64,000 nt of DNA from a bacterium (GCA_029945625.1 JAQSCW010000055.1:124001-188000); one strand, 5' to 3'; positions 1 through 8,250 are shown, counted from the first letter of the stretch. Notes: a model not told the origin generated them from the letters alone. A program made the numbers and translations.

Positions 1-544
1 TCAAAAACACCTTGCGGTCTAAAATATAAATCCCGGCATTGATCAATCCTTCCTTGGTGTGGCCGCTTTTTTCTGAAAACAAAGTGATACGATCATCTTC
101 CTCTTTTTGAATGGTGCCATAGCGTGCTGCGTCTTTTACCTTTCTTAAGGCGAGAGAAATTTGAGCATGTTTCTGAAGGTGCAATCCGTAAAATGTGGGA
201 AGATCAATATCAAAAAAAGAATCACCATTGAGTACGAAAACGGACTCTTCGGTGCAGTTCTGAAGTGCTAAACGAATGCCACCACCCGTGCCCAGAGGTT
301 TTTCTTCCAGGGCATAAGTAATCTGTAGTCCTTCAAATGAGGATTGATAGTAGTCTTGAATCTTGTTTGCTAAATGGCCCACCGATAGGATGATCTTCGT
401 AATGCCGTAATGTTTTAAAAATCTTAATTGGTAATTTAAAAAGGGCTCTGCATTCACAGGGGCCATTGGCTTTGGCACATCATGCACACGCGATTGAAGG
501 CGCGTTCCGAATCCTCCCGCTACTATGATGGCAGTATTCAACAT
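1..544 (-). CDS. Sugar-1-phosphate nucleotidyltransferase, HddC-like (3' end cut by window)
   Basis: The 181 visible codons start at ATG 544 and run off the window at base 1, so the C-terminus is missing. The N-terminus carries the nucleotidyltransferase signature GGFGTRL (residues 10-16) followed by VPKPMAPV, and LNGDSFFDID further on is the metal-binding Asp region. These are typical of NTP-transferases that activate a sugar 1-phosphate. The gene follows gmhA by 7 bp on the same strand. That favours the D-glycero-D-manno-heptose 1-phosphate guanylyltransferase (HddC) type, which makes nucleotide-activated heptose for LPS, capsule or S-layer glycans. A mannose-1-phosphate guanylyltransferase cannot be excluded from sequence alone. 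Confidence 0.85.
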   Translation of the reverse strand, partial: MLNTAIIVAGGFGTRLQSRVHDVPKPMAPVNAEPFLNYQLRFLKHYGITKIILSVGHLANKIQDYYQSSFEGLQITYALEEKPLGTGGGIRLALQNCTEESVFVLNGDSFFDIDLPTFYGLHLQKHAQISLALRKVKDAARYGTIQKEEDDRITLFSEKSGHTKEGLINAGIYILDRKVFL

Positions 545-551
545 TGAAAAA

Positions 552-1133
552 TTATTTTTTTGGGAACACCTGCAGTTCCACCATTTCGCAGATGGTATGT
601 CCAAGCAGCATGTGACATTCCTGAATTCTTGGTGTATCGGTACTGGGAATGTTTACGAGGTACTTACAATGGTCTTTCATTTTACCACCTGTTTGGCCGG
701 TGAATCCCACTGTAATCATTCCTAATTTATTCGCTGCTTCAAGCGCTCTTATCACATTGGCGCTATTTCCACTGGTACTCAAGCCAATTAGTACATCGCC
801 TTTTTTTCCCATGGCTTCCACCAGACGGCTAAAAATCACGTCGTAGCTGTAATCGTTCGCTACCGCTGTGATGTAACTGGTATTCACGTGTAGGGCTTCA
901 GAAAACAAGGGCGGCCTGTCGTAGTAGAAACGTCCGCTTAACTCCGCGGCCAGATGTTGGGCATCGGCAGCACTACCTCCATTGCCACACCATAATACTT
1001 TTCCTCCCTGTTTATAACAAGCTACTATTTCATTCACACTTTCATTTACGGCATTCAAAATTGCCACATTGCTAAGTAAAGAAGTTTTCAGCTGGATGGA
1101 GCTTTGCAGCTTCGACTTAATGAAATCTATCAT
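552..1133 (-). CDS. gmhA: D-sedoheptulose-7-phosphate isomerase (phosphoheptose isomerase)
   Basis: This 193-aa SIS-domain protein has the usual GmhA length. The phosphosugar-binding stretch CGNGGSAADAQH (residues 49-60) and STSGNS (119-124) are present, and H60, E64, Q171 and H179 lie where the family has its zinc ligands. It converts sedoheptulose 7-phosphate to D-glycero-D-manno-heptose 7-phosphate in the cytoplasm, the first step of ADP- or GDP-heptose synthesis. It is the first gene of a minus-strand pair with the nucleotidyltransferase downstream (7-bp gap). ATG 1133 gives a complete N-terminal helix, so the start looks right. Confidence 0.93.
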   Translation of the reverse strand: MIDFIKSKLQSSIQLKTSLLSNVAILNAVNESVNEIVACYKQGGKVLWCGNGGSAADAQHLAAELSGRFYYDRPPLFSEALHVNTSYITAVANDYSYDVIFSRLVEAMGKKGDVLIGLSTSGNSANVIRALEAANKLGMITVGFTGQTGGKMKDHCKYLVNIPSTDTPRIQECHMLLGHTICEMVELQVFPKK

Positions 1134-1218
1134 GGTTTAAATTTATGTTTTTTACACCTAAAATCACTCATTATTGTGAAAATAATACCTGAATACTGCT
1201 TTGATCCTAATTGCACTG

Positions 1219-1257
1219 CGGGGCGACGGCCAAACTCTGACAAGTATCAGCACCCCG
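1219..1257 (-). promoter_or_regulatory. Inverted repeat in the gmhA upstream region
   Basis: The arms CGGGG (1219-1223) and CCCCG (1253-1257) enclose a second small stem, CTGA (1237-1240) with TCAG (1247-1250). On the minus strand this would lie in the 5' leader of gmhA. It is G+C-rich in otherwise AT-rich intergenic DNA, so it may be a structured leader, or an old terminator for transcription from either side. I do not recognise a known riboswitch in it. Confidence 0.3.
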
Positions 1258-1284
1258 TTCTTTTTCAAAATCAAATAAAAATGT

Positions 1285-1292
1285 TATGTTTG
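1285..1292 (+). promoter_or_regulatory. Candidate promoter -7 element for comB
   Basis: TATGTTTG fits the Bacteroidota -7 consensus TAnnTTTG. It would start transcription near 1298 and leave a leader of about 68 nt before the comB ATG. No convincing -33 TTTG is visible. The leader contains CTGCC (1311-1315) and GGCAG (about 1350-1354), which could pair. Confidence 0.45.
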
Positions 1293-1365
1293 TTTTTTAA
1301 TTTGAAACACCTGCCCATCCAAGGGGACTATCACGTAAAGGAACCTCAAGGCAGATCGACAAAAA

Positions 1366-2082
1366 ATGAGTATGAACATAGAAGTTTGTTTTAGCCCTCA
1401 ATCCTATTCACTTTTTCACAAGGAGGGTGCCGTGGTGGTGGTAATCGACATTTTCCGTGCTTCATCAGCCATTACCACTGCTTTTTTTCACGGTGTTTCA
1501 AAAATGATCCCCGTGGCCACGTTGGAGGAAGCTGCAAAATACAAAGCCGAAGGTTTTTTGGTGGCTGCTGAGCGAAATGCAGAAATTGTGAAAGGGTTTG
1601 ATTTGGGTAATAGTCCTTTCGGATACATGAGCGCCAAGGTGAAAGGTAAAACCATTGCAATTACTACTTCTAATGGAACCATGGCGATAAATGAGGCGAG
1701 AAATGCCAGTAAAGTAGTTATAGGTAGTTTTTTGAATTTTGATGTGATGGTGGAATTTCTGAAAAAAGAGAAAAAAGATGTTTTGTTTTTATGTTCGGGC
1801 TGGAAAAACAAATTTAATTTGGAAGACACCTTATATGCCGGAGCGGTGGCAGAGTCGCTCATCTATAAATACGGCTTCACTACTTCCTGCGATTCCACCA
1901 TTGCGGCCGTAGAGCTCTATAATCTTTCGAAACACGATATGTATGGTTTTTTGGGCACCTCTTCGCACCGAAACCGCTTGGCAAAGTTAGATCTGGAGCG
2001 TGATATCAGATATTGCCTAACGCCGAATCAATGTCCGGTGATCCCAATTCTGGAAGGTAAATTTTTAGTAAAGCATTTATAA
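1366..2082 (+). CDS. comB: 2-phosphosulfolactate phosphatase, ComB family
   Basis: At 238 aa this is the normal length for ComB. Diagnostic segments are VIDIFRASSAI (residues 27-37), AER (68-70), GFDLGNSP (77-84) and TTSNGT (100-105), the phosphate- and Mg-binding core of the family. ComB hydrolyses (R)-2-phospho-3-sulfolactate to 3-sulfolactate. In methanogens this is step two of coenzyme M synthesis; in bacteria the enzyme serves sulfolactate or other sulfonate formation. The gene is monocistronic here. The preceding enzyme, ComA, is encoded about 28 kb away at 29944-30738. ATG 1366 is chosen; ATG 1372 is the alternative. Confidence 0.88.
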   Translation: MSMNIEVCFSPQSYSLFHKEGAVVVVIDIFRASSAITTAFFHGVSKMIPVATLEEAAKYKAEGFLVAAERNAEIVKGFDLGNSPFGYMSAKVKGKTIAITTSNGTMAINEARNASKVVIGSFLNFDVMVEFLKKEKKDVLFLCSGWKNKFNLEDTLYAGAVAESLIYKYGFTTSCDSTIAAVELYNLSKHDMYGFLGTSSHRNRLAKLDLERDIRYCLTPNQCPVIPILEGKFLVKHL

Positions 2083-2355
2083 GAATTCGGTTCTAATTAG
2101 CTCAAAGTTAAGTATTGACAGGTCCATTTCGTGTATTTTACATAGGATGCTAAAAAGATAGAATTGTTATAAATCAAGGTTAAATATTTTAATTGGTTTT
2201 TCTTGGCCGAAACTAAATTGATAAATAGCAGAAAATATTAAAACGGAATATAGTTTTAAAGAATTCATTACTCACCGGGTTTAATAGTGAATTATTTAGT
2301 AATCTGAATGCTACTGAAAGATAAGCCAGATGAAATACTGTAGAATCAAGCGAAC
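2083..2355. other. AT-rich intergenic region, no feature seen
   Basis: This lies between the convergent ends of comB and the TlpA-like gene. It is visibly AT-rich, with no ORF, hairpin or repeat that I could support. Confidence 0.5.
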
Positions 2356-3030
2356 CTACTTCTTTTCGGGAAGAACCAATTGAAACGAACTTGATGATTT
2401 AATAACTTCCTTAGACTTATTTTCAATGAGCAAATTAAATGGTAAACCTCCTTCAGATTTTAAACCAAAAAATTTAAGAAGATCTTTCTGGGCAGCCATT
2501 CCCATACCATCCTTTTGATCTTTAATTTGATTAATATAAAGTGGAATATTTGTATTTAGTTGTTTATAGACTGCTATAATTTTTTTGCGTTGCGTTTCCG
2601 AATCGTAGTCACATGATACCAAAATAACGTCAGCTGAATTAAGTTGAGAAGCGGTATAAATAAGTTCCGGAAATTCCTTTCGACAAGGTCCACACCAAGT
2701 TGCCCAAAAGTGAACTAGGGTGTATTTTTTATGCGATACTTTTATTAGGGAATCCAATACTATTGAATTGATTGTTTTAAGATCGGAACCATTTATGTTC
2801 TTCATTTCTGCTTCACTTATTTTTAATGATTCATTCCCTTCAATACTTATTTTCGCACCAGGTCCAGCAGCTTTAAGAATACTGTCCATAATTCTATGGA
2901 TTGCATCAGTACCATTTAAATTATTAGCTATCGTCGAATCTGCTTTGGTAACTAGTTTATCTTTTGATTCATGATTTTGGCAAGATTCCAAAAGGAAGAC
3001 TAAACATAATATAGTTGAAATAATTTTCAT
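2356..3030 (-). CDS. TlpA-like thioredoxin-fold lipoprotein
   Basis: The protein has 224 aa. The N-terminal signal ends in a lipobox-like LLESC with lipidation at Cys17. A region of about 80 residues with little recognisable character follows. The C-terminal thioredoxin-like domain has FWATWCGPC with the CxxC at residues 113-116, and a cis-Pro loop GGLPFN near 195-200. It should be an envelope-anchored thiol:disulfide oxidoreductase facing the periplasm, like the TlpA/ResA family. It lies downstream of a small secreted protein gene with a strong hairpin between them, so the two are probably separate transcripts. The low G+C of this stretch is worth noting. Confidence 0.8.
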   Translation of the reverse strand: MKIISTILCLVFLLESCQNHESKDKLVTKADSTIANNLNGTDAIHRIMDSILKAAGPGAKISIEGNESLKISEAEMKNINGSDLKTINSIVLDSLIKVSHKKYTLVHFWATWCGPCRKEFPELIYTASQLNSADVILVSCDYDSETQRKKIIAVYKQLNTNIPLYINQIKDQKDGMGMAAQKDLLKFFGLKSEGGLPFNLLIENKSKEVIKSSSSFQLVLPEKK

Positions 3031-3044
3031 TTTCTTAAATTTGA

Positions 3045-3079
3045 AAAATAAGGGGTTGCAATTAGCAACCCCTTATTTT
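3045..3079 (-). terminator. Strong hairpin terminator after the small secreted protein gene
   Basis: Perfect 15-bp arms (3045-3059 and 3065-3079) surround a 5-nt loop AATTA. The stem holds AAGGGGTTGC/GCAACCCCTT and ends in A/T pairs, and T-rich sequence follows on the minus strand. It lies 2 bp below the stop of the 3082-3507 gene and 14 bp above the TlpA-like start. Confidence 0.8.
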
Positions 3080-3081
3080 AA

Positions 3082-3507
3082 TTAATTAGAATTGTAATAG
3101 AACAAATACCCGTTATCGTCTGGTGAATAATAGGCTGATTGAGCTGGGATATGAATAATACCGGTGGTTCCATCAGGAAGTGTGACTTCATCATCAATAA
3201 CTGGTAGTCCGAGAGTTAATGGATTATCTGGATACATGTCTTGCATGAATACGGCGACAGACGACCCTGCGGGGCGCTCAAAACCTGGAGGGTTTGCTTG
3301 AGTAACTCTATTTGTATTTACAATAACAGTCCAGTCGCAATGTGAGCCTGGCGCCGAAAAATGTTGGGCATCTGATCCGTATTTAAAGTGAATTGGACAA
3401 GTCTTTAAGGCAGATGCCCGTTTATTATTGGAAACTTTTGGGTTATTTCCAGAGAAGGCGGAGTTGCTTAGCAACAAAGTACAGGCAAATAGAAAAATGT
3501 TTTTCAT
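3082..3507 (-). CDS. Small secreted protein of unknown function
   Basis: I do not recognise this protein. From ATG 3507 it has 141 aa and begins with a clear signal peptide (MKNIFLFACTLLLSNSAFSG), so I prefer that start to the upstream ATG 3531. The mature part has two cysteines in a short segment (TCPIHF and SHCDW) that could form a disulfide, and its C-terminal half is rich in Pro, Asp and Tyr. No membrane segment or sorting domain is visible after the signal peptide. A TlpA-like thioredoxin lipoprotein is encoded just downstream; a functional link through the cysteines is conjecture. Confidence 0.7.
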   Translation of the reverse strand: MKNIFLFACTLLLSNSAFSGNNPKVSNNKRASALKTCPIHFKYGSDAQHFSAPGSHCDWTVIVNTNRVTQANPPGFERPAGSSVAVFMQDMYPDNPLTLGLPVIDDEVTLPDGTTGIIHIPAQSAYYSPDDNGYLFYYNSN

Positions 3508-3750
3508 GTTTTTTGGGGTTAAATTCGGCATTCACTTAAAGGTAGAATACTACACCTATAAAATTGTTGTTTTTATTTAGAAATAACGCTTCACAGCGGT
3601 TTTGAGTTTTTATTCCGGATTCAAACTTTGGGTTTCTTGGGTCAATTTATTTTTATAAATACAAATTTATAACCAAAACTATTTTGAAACTTAATAAAAA
3701 TTATATTTATTAACTTCTATTTATTAAAAGAGTTGGAATGCAATAATTAA
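3508..3750. other. AT-rich intergenic region
   Basis: Very AT-rich DNA between two minus-strand genes. It presumably holds the promoter of the 3082-3507 gene, but no clean TAnnTTTG element was found on the minus strand. Confidence 0.4.
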
Positions 3751-4950
3751 TTATCTCCGTGTCATCGTATCGGGATTCTTCGACGCTTTTTTACTGCCGT
3801 CGTATAATTCGAATTTCAAATACCGACATTCCAGCGATCCATTAAACACATGAATTCTCCGCGAAGGGCGAAGTCCAATGCTCTTTACTGCTTCGGGACT
3901 ACTGGTAATAATCCAGGCACTGAAGCCTTTAAAATCTTTTTTTAATTTATCGCCAATTTCTTTGTACAGTTTTTCAATTTCCTGCACCGGCAAACGTTCG
4001 CCGTAGGGTGGATTTAAAATCACCACACCTCCCTGCCGTGAAGGCATCATGTCGAAAAAGGATTGTTCGTTGGTGGTCACCACATCATCTACCTTGGCAT
4101 TTTTTATATTTGTTTTCGCTTTCTTAAGAGTATAACCATCAATGTCGTTGGCAATGATCTCTACCTTATCGTTTTTTATTTTATTGATGCTGCTTTCAAA
4201 AATAGTATCGTAAAGCGCCTCATCAAAATTACGCCATCTCATAAAACCAAAATCGTTGCGGTAATAACCCGGCGGAATATTATTGGCCCATAAGGCTGCC
4301 TCAATAGCAATGGTACCCGCTCCGCACATGCCGTCAACGAGCAATAAATGTTTTTCCCAGCCACTTAATTTCACCAAGCCCGCTGCCAATACTTCTTTCA
4401 TAGGTGCTTCGTTGATATCGCTGCGGTAGCCTCTTTTGTACAGGGGATCTCCGCTACTGTCGATGTGCAGTGACACTTCATTTTTATAAATATGCACGTA
4501 TAATTTAAAAATAGGACGCAGGAGATCTACATCCGGACGTTTACCCGTTTTCTCGCGGAAACGATCTACAATACCATCCTTTACTTTTTGAGAAATAAAA
4601 AGGCTATGTGTAAAAATTTCCGAATTGGAAACGGCCTCCACCATAAGCGTATCGCTGTTTGAGATAAAACGCTCCCAATCTATTAATTTGATATTGTCAT
4701 ACAATTCCTGTTCATTTTCGGCAGTAAATTTGGTGATGGGAACAATAACTTTGAGCGCGGAGTGCAGACATAAATTAGCTTTGTATAAAAATCCAAGATC
4801 TCCCACCACCGAAACGCCTCTTTTAAATACAGTAATGTCTTTGCCTCCCATCTGCTGCAATTCTTTTTCAAGAATTTCTTCGAGTCCAAAAAAAGTAGTG
4901 ACTTTCATTTCAAAATCACCTTGGTGAGTATAATCGTAGTTAATGGTCAT
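3751..4950 (-). CDS. THUMP-domain RNA (guanine-N2) methyltransferase, RlmL/YpsC type
   Basis: The protein has 399 aa. The N-terminus (FFGLEEILEKEL, residues 20-31) and the region to about 165 match the THUMP RNA-binding domain arrangement of this family. The SAM-binding motif DGMCGAGTIAIEAA (206-219) and catalytic NPPYGER (313-319) follow. Such enzymes methylate a guanine of 23S rRNA in the cytoplasm. ATG 4950 overlaps the bestrophin gene by 11 bp; the residues before FEMKVTTFFGLE fit homologues, so this start is kept over M15. It is the last gene of a tightly packed minus-strand operon. Confidence 0.88.
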   Translation of the reverse strand: MTINYDYTHQGDFEMKVTTFFGLEEILEKELQQMGGKDITVFKRGVSVVGDLGFLYKANLCLHSALKVIVPITKFTAENEQELYDNIKLIDWERFISNSDTLMVEAVSNSEIFTHSLFISQKVKDGIVDRFREKTGKRPDVDLLRPIFKLYVHIYKNEVSLHIDSSGDPLYKRGYRSDINEAPMKEVLAAGLVKLSGWEKHLLLVDGMCGAGTIAIEAALWANNIPPGYYRNDFGFMRWRNFDEALYDTIFESSINKIKNDKVEIIANDIDGYTLKKAKTNIKNAKVDDVVTTNEQSFFDMMPSRQGGVVILNPPYGERLPVQEIEKLYKEIGDKLKKDFKGFSAWIITSSPEAVKSIGLRPSRRIHVFNGSLECRYLKFELYDGSKKASKNPDTMTRR

Positions 4951-5821
4951 GGCCTAATAATATTTCGTAAACACTCTTTTTTATTTTTTCGGAGATCTCA
5001 TCTGTGGGTAGGTCATTAGAATCGGTGCCAAAGGGATCTTCAATTTCTTCACTAATCAGTTCAAGCGAAGCAAAGGCATAAAAAATGATCATCACAATGG
5101 GGATGGCCCAGTACCCGAGCGACAGTCCGAATGCAATGGGCATGGTGATGATGTAGATGAAGATCATTTTCTTTATAAAAATACTGTAGGAGTAGGGAAT
5201 CGGAGTTGTTTTGATGCGTTCACAAGCTCCGCAAATATCGGTGAGTTGATTCAAGTTTTCGTTCAGGATTAAAAAATCATTGGGGGTGTGCACGTTGTTC
5301 TTACTTAGATCGAGACAGTGTTTGTGTAGGATGGTGGCAAGGTAATTTGGTTTATGCTCCACTTTTAAATAATTGTTCTGACTGAGAAGGGATGAAAAGA
5401 CAATTCCTTTATCGGTGACGTTGTTTCGCAGATGCTCCTTAAGTGCGAAAGGATAATTACTAATGAGTCCGTGCAAAAGGCTGCGTTCTTCTCTGGCACC
5501 ATTTGCTAACATAGCATTGAGTTTAATGGCCAGATTACGGGTAGTATTAACCAGGGCACCCCATAACTTTCGTCCTTCCCACCAGCGATCATAGGCCGTA
5601 TTGATGCGGAATACAAGCACCAGCGAGATCACAAAACCTGAGATTTGATGAAAGATGGTGAGTTGGGAATAGGTGTTTTCAAAATAAGTACTCTCGGCAT
5701 AACACACCGCGGCTGTTAGCAAACCAAGAACAAACATGGTTGGAAGCAGTACACGAAAGGTGTCTGATTTATGGAAATGAAAAATGAGTTTGAACCAGTC
5801 TTTTGGATTGTAGGTTACCAT
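4940..5821 (-). CDS. Bestrophin-family membrane protein (UPF0187), probable anion channel
   Basis: The 293-aa protein has two hydrophobic segments near residues 22-45 and 57-72, then the family hallmark RINTAYDRWWEGRKLWG, and a second hydrophobic block (IFIYIITMPIAFGLSLGYWA) in the C-terminal half. This is the bacterial bestrophin pattern: a pentameric chloride or cation channel of the inner membrane. The start overlaps the preceding 65-aa gene by 7 bp and the end overlaps the methyltransferase gene by 11 bp, so translation is probably coupled. Confidence 0.88.
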   Translation of the reverse strand: MVTYNPKDWFKLIFHFHKSDTFRVLLPTMFVLGLLTAAVCYAESTYFENTYSQLTIFHQISGFVISLVLVFRINTAYDRWWEGRKLWGALVNTTRNLAIKLNAMLANGAREERSLLHGLISNYPFALKEHLRNNVTDKGIVFSSLLSQNNYLKVEHKPNYLATILHKHCLDLSKNNVHTPNDFLILNENLNQLTDICGACERIKTTPIPYSYSIFIKKMIFIYIITMPIAFGLSLGYWAIPIVMIIFYAFASLELISEEIEDPFGTDSNDLPTDEISEKIKKSVYEILLGHDH

Positions 5822-6012
5822 TTGAAATTCTTTGCTTTTTTCAGCCTTTGTCTTTCTGCAGGAGTTTGCAGCTCATAAATAAATTTGGAAGTGGTTTCCA
5901 GCCATTCAAGAATTTCTTCAGGTGTTCGCTTCCGGTGCGCATCTATTTGCTCTTGCGAAACCGTATAATGAAACCCTATATTATTATTTTCTACTTTTGG
6001 CTTTAATTTCAT
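5815..6012 (-). CDS. Small partner protein of the nucleotidyltransferase (65 aa)
   Basis: A 65-aa charged protein containing HYTVSQEQIDAHRKRTPEEI and a helical LEWLETTSKFIYELQTPAERQR. Its ATG overlaps the stop of the upstream nucleotidyltransferase gene (ATGA, 6009-6012), so it is translationally coupled. I recall small proteins of this shape beside MNT-type nucleotidyltransferases in other bacteria, which suggests a two-component module, perhaps toxin-antitoxin-like. No catalytic residues can be named. The evidence for it being real is the coupling, the operon position and the coherent composition. Confidence 0.7.
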   Translation of the reverse strand: MKLKPKVENNNIGFHYTVSQEQIDAHRKRTPEEILEWLETTSKFIYELQTPAERQRLKKAKNFKW

Positions 6013-6491
6013 TTTAGCAATTTTGAGAGAAGAATAACATCTTGTTGATCCTGCACCCGGTTGGCATAAGTTTTTAACTGAATAAGATCTTCGATACCCA
6101 CCAGGTAAATATCTGTATCAGTTATTTTTCTGGAACTACGATTCTTCCACAAAGTTTCAAACTCAACTGGCGTATCAAGTAACACATCCAAATTCATATA
6201 ACCCAACTGGCTATTGTAATAGGAATAGGCGATCAGATTTTTTTCTGTCACCGCTTTTTGTCTTTCTTCTTTTGATATAAAAGTCTTGATAGAAACCGGA
6301 AGCAACTGATTAAAAAGCAGCATTTTCACTGAATTTTCAAACCGTTCCAAATTAGGCTCATCGAAATCGAGAAGTAAGTCTACATCGGCAGTCATTCTAG
6401 GAATGCCATAAATATTAACCGCCAATCCTCCACAAATCAGATATTTGACCTTATTTTGATTTAGAACCTGAAATAATTTTACATACTCCAT
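6009..6491 (-). CDS. MNT-type nucleotidyltransferase-fold protein (DUF6036-like)
   Basis: The 160-aa protein has the nucleotidyltransferase core GGLAVNIYGIPRMTADVDLLLD (GG at residues 21-22, metal-binding DVD at 36-38) and a later acidic residue in YMNLDVLLD. This is the minimal nucleotidyltransferase fold of MNT or AbiEii-like proteins, which transfer NMP groups to proteins or RNA. It starts 11 bp after rocD and overlaps a 65-aa partner gene by 4 bp. It could belong to a toxin-antitoxin pair or be a housekeeping modifier. No HEPN partner is visible next to it. Confidence 0.75.
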   Translation of the reverse strand: MEYVKLFQVLNQNKVKYLICGGLAVNIYGIPRMTADVDLLLDFDEPNLERFENSVKMLLFNQLLPVSIKTFISKEERQKAVTEKNLIAYSYYNSQLGYMNLDVLLDTPVEFETLWKNRSSRKITDTDIYLVGIEDLIQLKTYANRVQDQQDVILLSKLLK

Positions 6492-6502
6492 ATGCTCTTA
6501 TA

Positions 6503-7735
6503 CTATGCAACTGATTTTATTACTTTCTTAATAATGGCCACGCAGTCCATCAATTGTGCTTCAGTGATTACGAGTGGTGGGGCAAAACGAATGATGTCGC
6601 CATGCGTAGGTTTTGCCAGAAGTCCGTTCTCAGCGAATTTCACGCAGACATCAAAAGCGGTTTTTCCATTCTTCTCTTGAATGATAATAGCATTGAACAA
6701 ACCTTTTCCTCTCACGGTGGTGATCAAATCACATTCCATTTTTAGCTTTTCCATTTCGGAGCGGAAAATAATTCCCAGCTTTTCAGAATTCTCAGCCAAT
6801 TTTTCATCTTTCAGGACTTTAAGAGCCTCCATTGCCACTGCGCAGGCAAGAGGATTACCACCATAAGTACTGCCATGCTCACCGGGTTTAATGGTAAGCA
6901 TCACTTCATTATTGGCCAATACGGCGCTCACAGGCATGGTGCCACCGCTTAAAGCTTTGCCAAGAATTAAGATATCAGGTTTTACTCCGGCATGATCACA
7001 GGCCAGCATTTTGCCTGTTCTCGCCAGACCGGTTTGAATTTCGTCGGCAATAAACAAGACATTGTATTTTGTGCAGAGATCGCGTACACCCTTGATGTAA
7101 CCTTCCGAAGGTACTACTACGCCCGCTTCCCCCTGAATGGGTTCCACCATAAATGCGGCGGTATTGGGATCTTTGATGGCGAGTTCCAAAGCGATAAGAT
7201 CGTCGTAATCTACCAATTCATATCCGGGCATAAAGGGTCCAAATCCCCCGTAACTCGAAGGATCGGTGCTTGAAGAAATAGCAGCAAGAGTTCTGCCCCA
7301 GAAATTACCCTTTGCAAATACGATCTTGGCTTTATTTTCTTTCACGCCCTTTACATCGTAAGCCCAGCGACGGGCCAACTTCAAGGCCGTTTCTCCGCCT
7401 TCCACGCCTGTGTTCATGGGCAGCACTTTATCGTAACCGAAATAAGAAGTGATATACTGTTCGTACTCTCCCAAAATAGAATTGTAAAATGCACGGGAAG
7501 TCAAGGTGAGTTTTTGTGCCTGAGTAATTAGTGCCTTGATGATGCGGGGATGACAGTGCCCTTGATTGACCGCGCTGTAGGCTGCCAGAAAATCAAAATA
7601 CTTTTTTCCGTTCACATCCCATACAAACACACCTTCGCCTTTTTCTAAAACAACCGGTATGGGATGATAATTATGAGCGCCGAAATTATCTTCTAATTCC
7701 ATTAAATATGCGCTTCTTGTCAATGTCTCTGTCAT
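6503..7735 (-). CDS. rocD: Ornithine--oxo-acid aminotransferase
   Basis: The 410-aa class III PLP aminotransferase has the usual length. Key parts are [10 protein letters not shown] (residues 108-117), the cofactor Asp in DEIQTG (231-236) and the Schiff-base lysine K260 in GKALSGG. The N-terminal [14 protein letters not shown] is typical of ornithine aminotransferase rather than acetylornithine aminotransferase. It converts ornithine and 2-oxoglutarate to glutamate semialdehyde and glutamate, linking arginine and proline metabolism. It heads the minus-strand run down to 3751. TATATTTA just upstream (about 7756-7763, minus strand) resembles a -7 element with one mismatch. Confidence 0.92.
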   Translation of the reverse strand: MTETLTRSAYLMELEDNFGAHNYHPIPVVLEKGEGVFVWDVNGKKYFDFLAAYSAVNQGHCHPRIIKALITQAQKLTLTSRAFYNSILGEYEQYITSYFGYDKVLPMNTGVEGGETALKLARRWAYDVKGVKENKAKIVFAKGNFWGRTLAAISSSTDPSSYGGFGPFMPGYELVDYDDLIALELAIKDPNTAAFMVEPIQGEAGVVVPSEGYIKGVRDLCTKYNVLFIADEIQTGLARTGKMLACDHAGVKPDILILGKALSGGTMPVSAVLANNEVMLTIKPGEHGSTYGGNPLACAVAMEALKVLKDEKLAENSEKLGIIFRSEMEKLKMECDLITTVRGKGLFNAIIIQEKNGKTAFDVCVKFAENGLLAKPTHGDIIRFAPPLVITEAQLMDCVAIIKKVIKSVA

Positions 7736-7829
7736 GGCCCTTAAATCTATACTGTAAATATACGGAAAAGGCGCGTTTTGGCCTATAATGAGGTCCGGCG
7801 AAAATTTGGGGAGAAATTTTTTGGGCGTG

Positions 7830-7864
7830 CCCCCGCCTTTCGTTCTAATTTCGTTTGGCGGGGG
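7830..7864. repeat. G+C-rich inverted repeat
   Basis: Arms CCCCCGCC (7830-7837) and GGCGGGGG (7857-7864) are perfectly complementary with a 19-nt loop. They resemble the core of dispersed intergenic repeats of this phylum. There is no T-run next to the stem, so a repeat element is more likely than a terminator. Confidence 0.6.
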
Positions 7865-8010
7865 TCAGGCTTTCGTCACTCGCTCTTTTTGCCAGTGTCA
7901 AAATTGAAGCAAAAAGGAGCTCAGACAATGACTCAATCCTTCACGCTGCAACGGGCATCACTAACCCGTATACGCGGATTTTTCCTTTGCTAATGTATCA
8001 CCGCCCGTAC

Positions 8011-8081
8011 GCGCGGATTTGTAATTCGTGCGCCTGCTCGATGCATTCCTCTTGCTCACTTTCCAAGGCACAAATCCGCGC
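8011..8081. repeat. REP-like inverted pair
   Basis: GCGCGGATTTGT (8011-8022) is the exact reverse complement of ACAAATCCGCGC (8070-8081), which opens the tandem repeat. A diverged direct copy, TACGCGGATTT, lies at about 7971-7981. The motif resembles the short palindromic units mobilised by REP-associated tyrosine transposases; none is encoded in the window. Confidence 0.55.
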
Positions 8082-8250
8082 GCACCTGTGTAAGGGAATA
8101 GATCAGAAATATTAATTTTGGTTCAATGAGTTTGACGCAGGGATTAGCCGACGCACTTTCCAAGGCACAAATCCGCGCGCACCTGTGTAAGGGAATAGGT
8201 CAGAAATATTAATTTTGGTTCATTAAGTTTAACGCAGGGATTAGCCGGTG
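8057..8250. repeat. Two tandem copies of a 97-bp repeat
   Basis: Copy 1 spans 8057-8153 and copy 2 spans 8154-8250, differing at about six positions. A degenerate third start (CACCATCCAACGCAAAATCC, 8251-8270) follows. Each copy begins CACTTTCCAAGGCACAAATC, contains TTAATTTTGG (including a TAnnTTTG match on the plus strand) and ends GCAGGGATTAGCCG. Confidence 0.85.

Noticed and set aside
1104-1394. 96-aa plus-strand ORF before comB
   Set aside because: It overlaps the gmhA start in antisense and the intergenic hairpin; no RBS-like or promoter support.
7778-8115. Two plus-strand ORFs (71 and 86 aa) in the rocD/peptidase gap
   Set aside because: They read through the palindromic and REP-like repeats and have no recognisable protein features.
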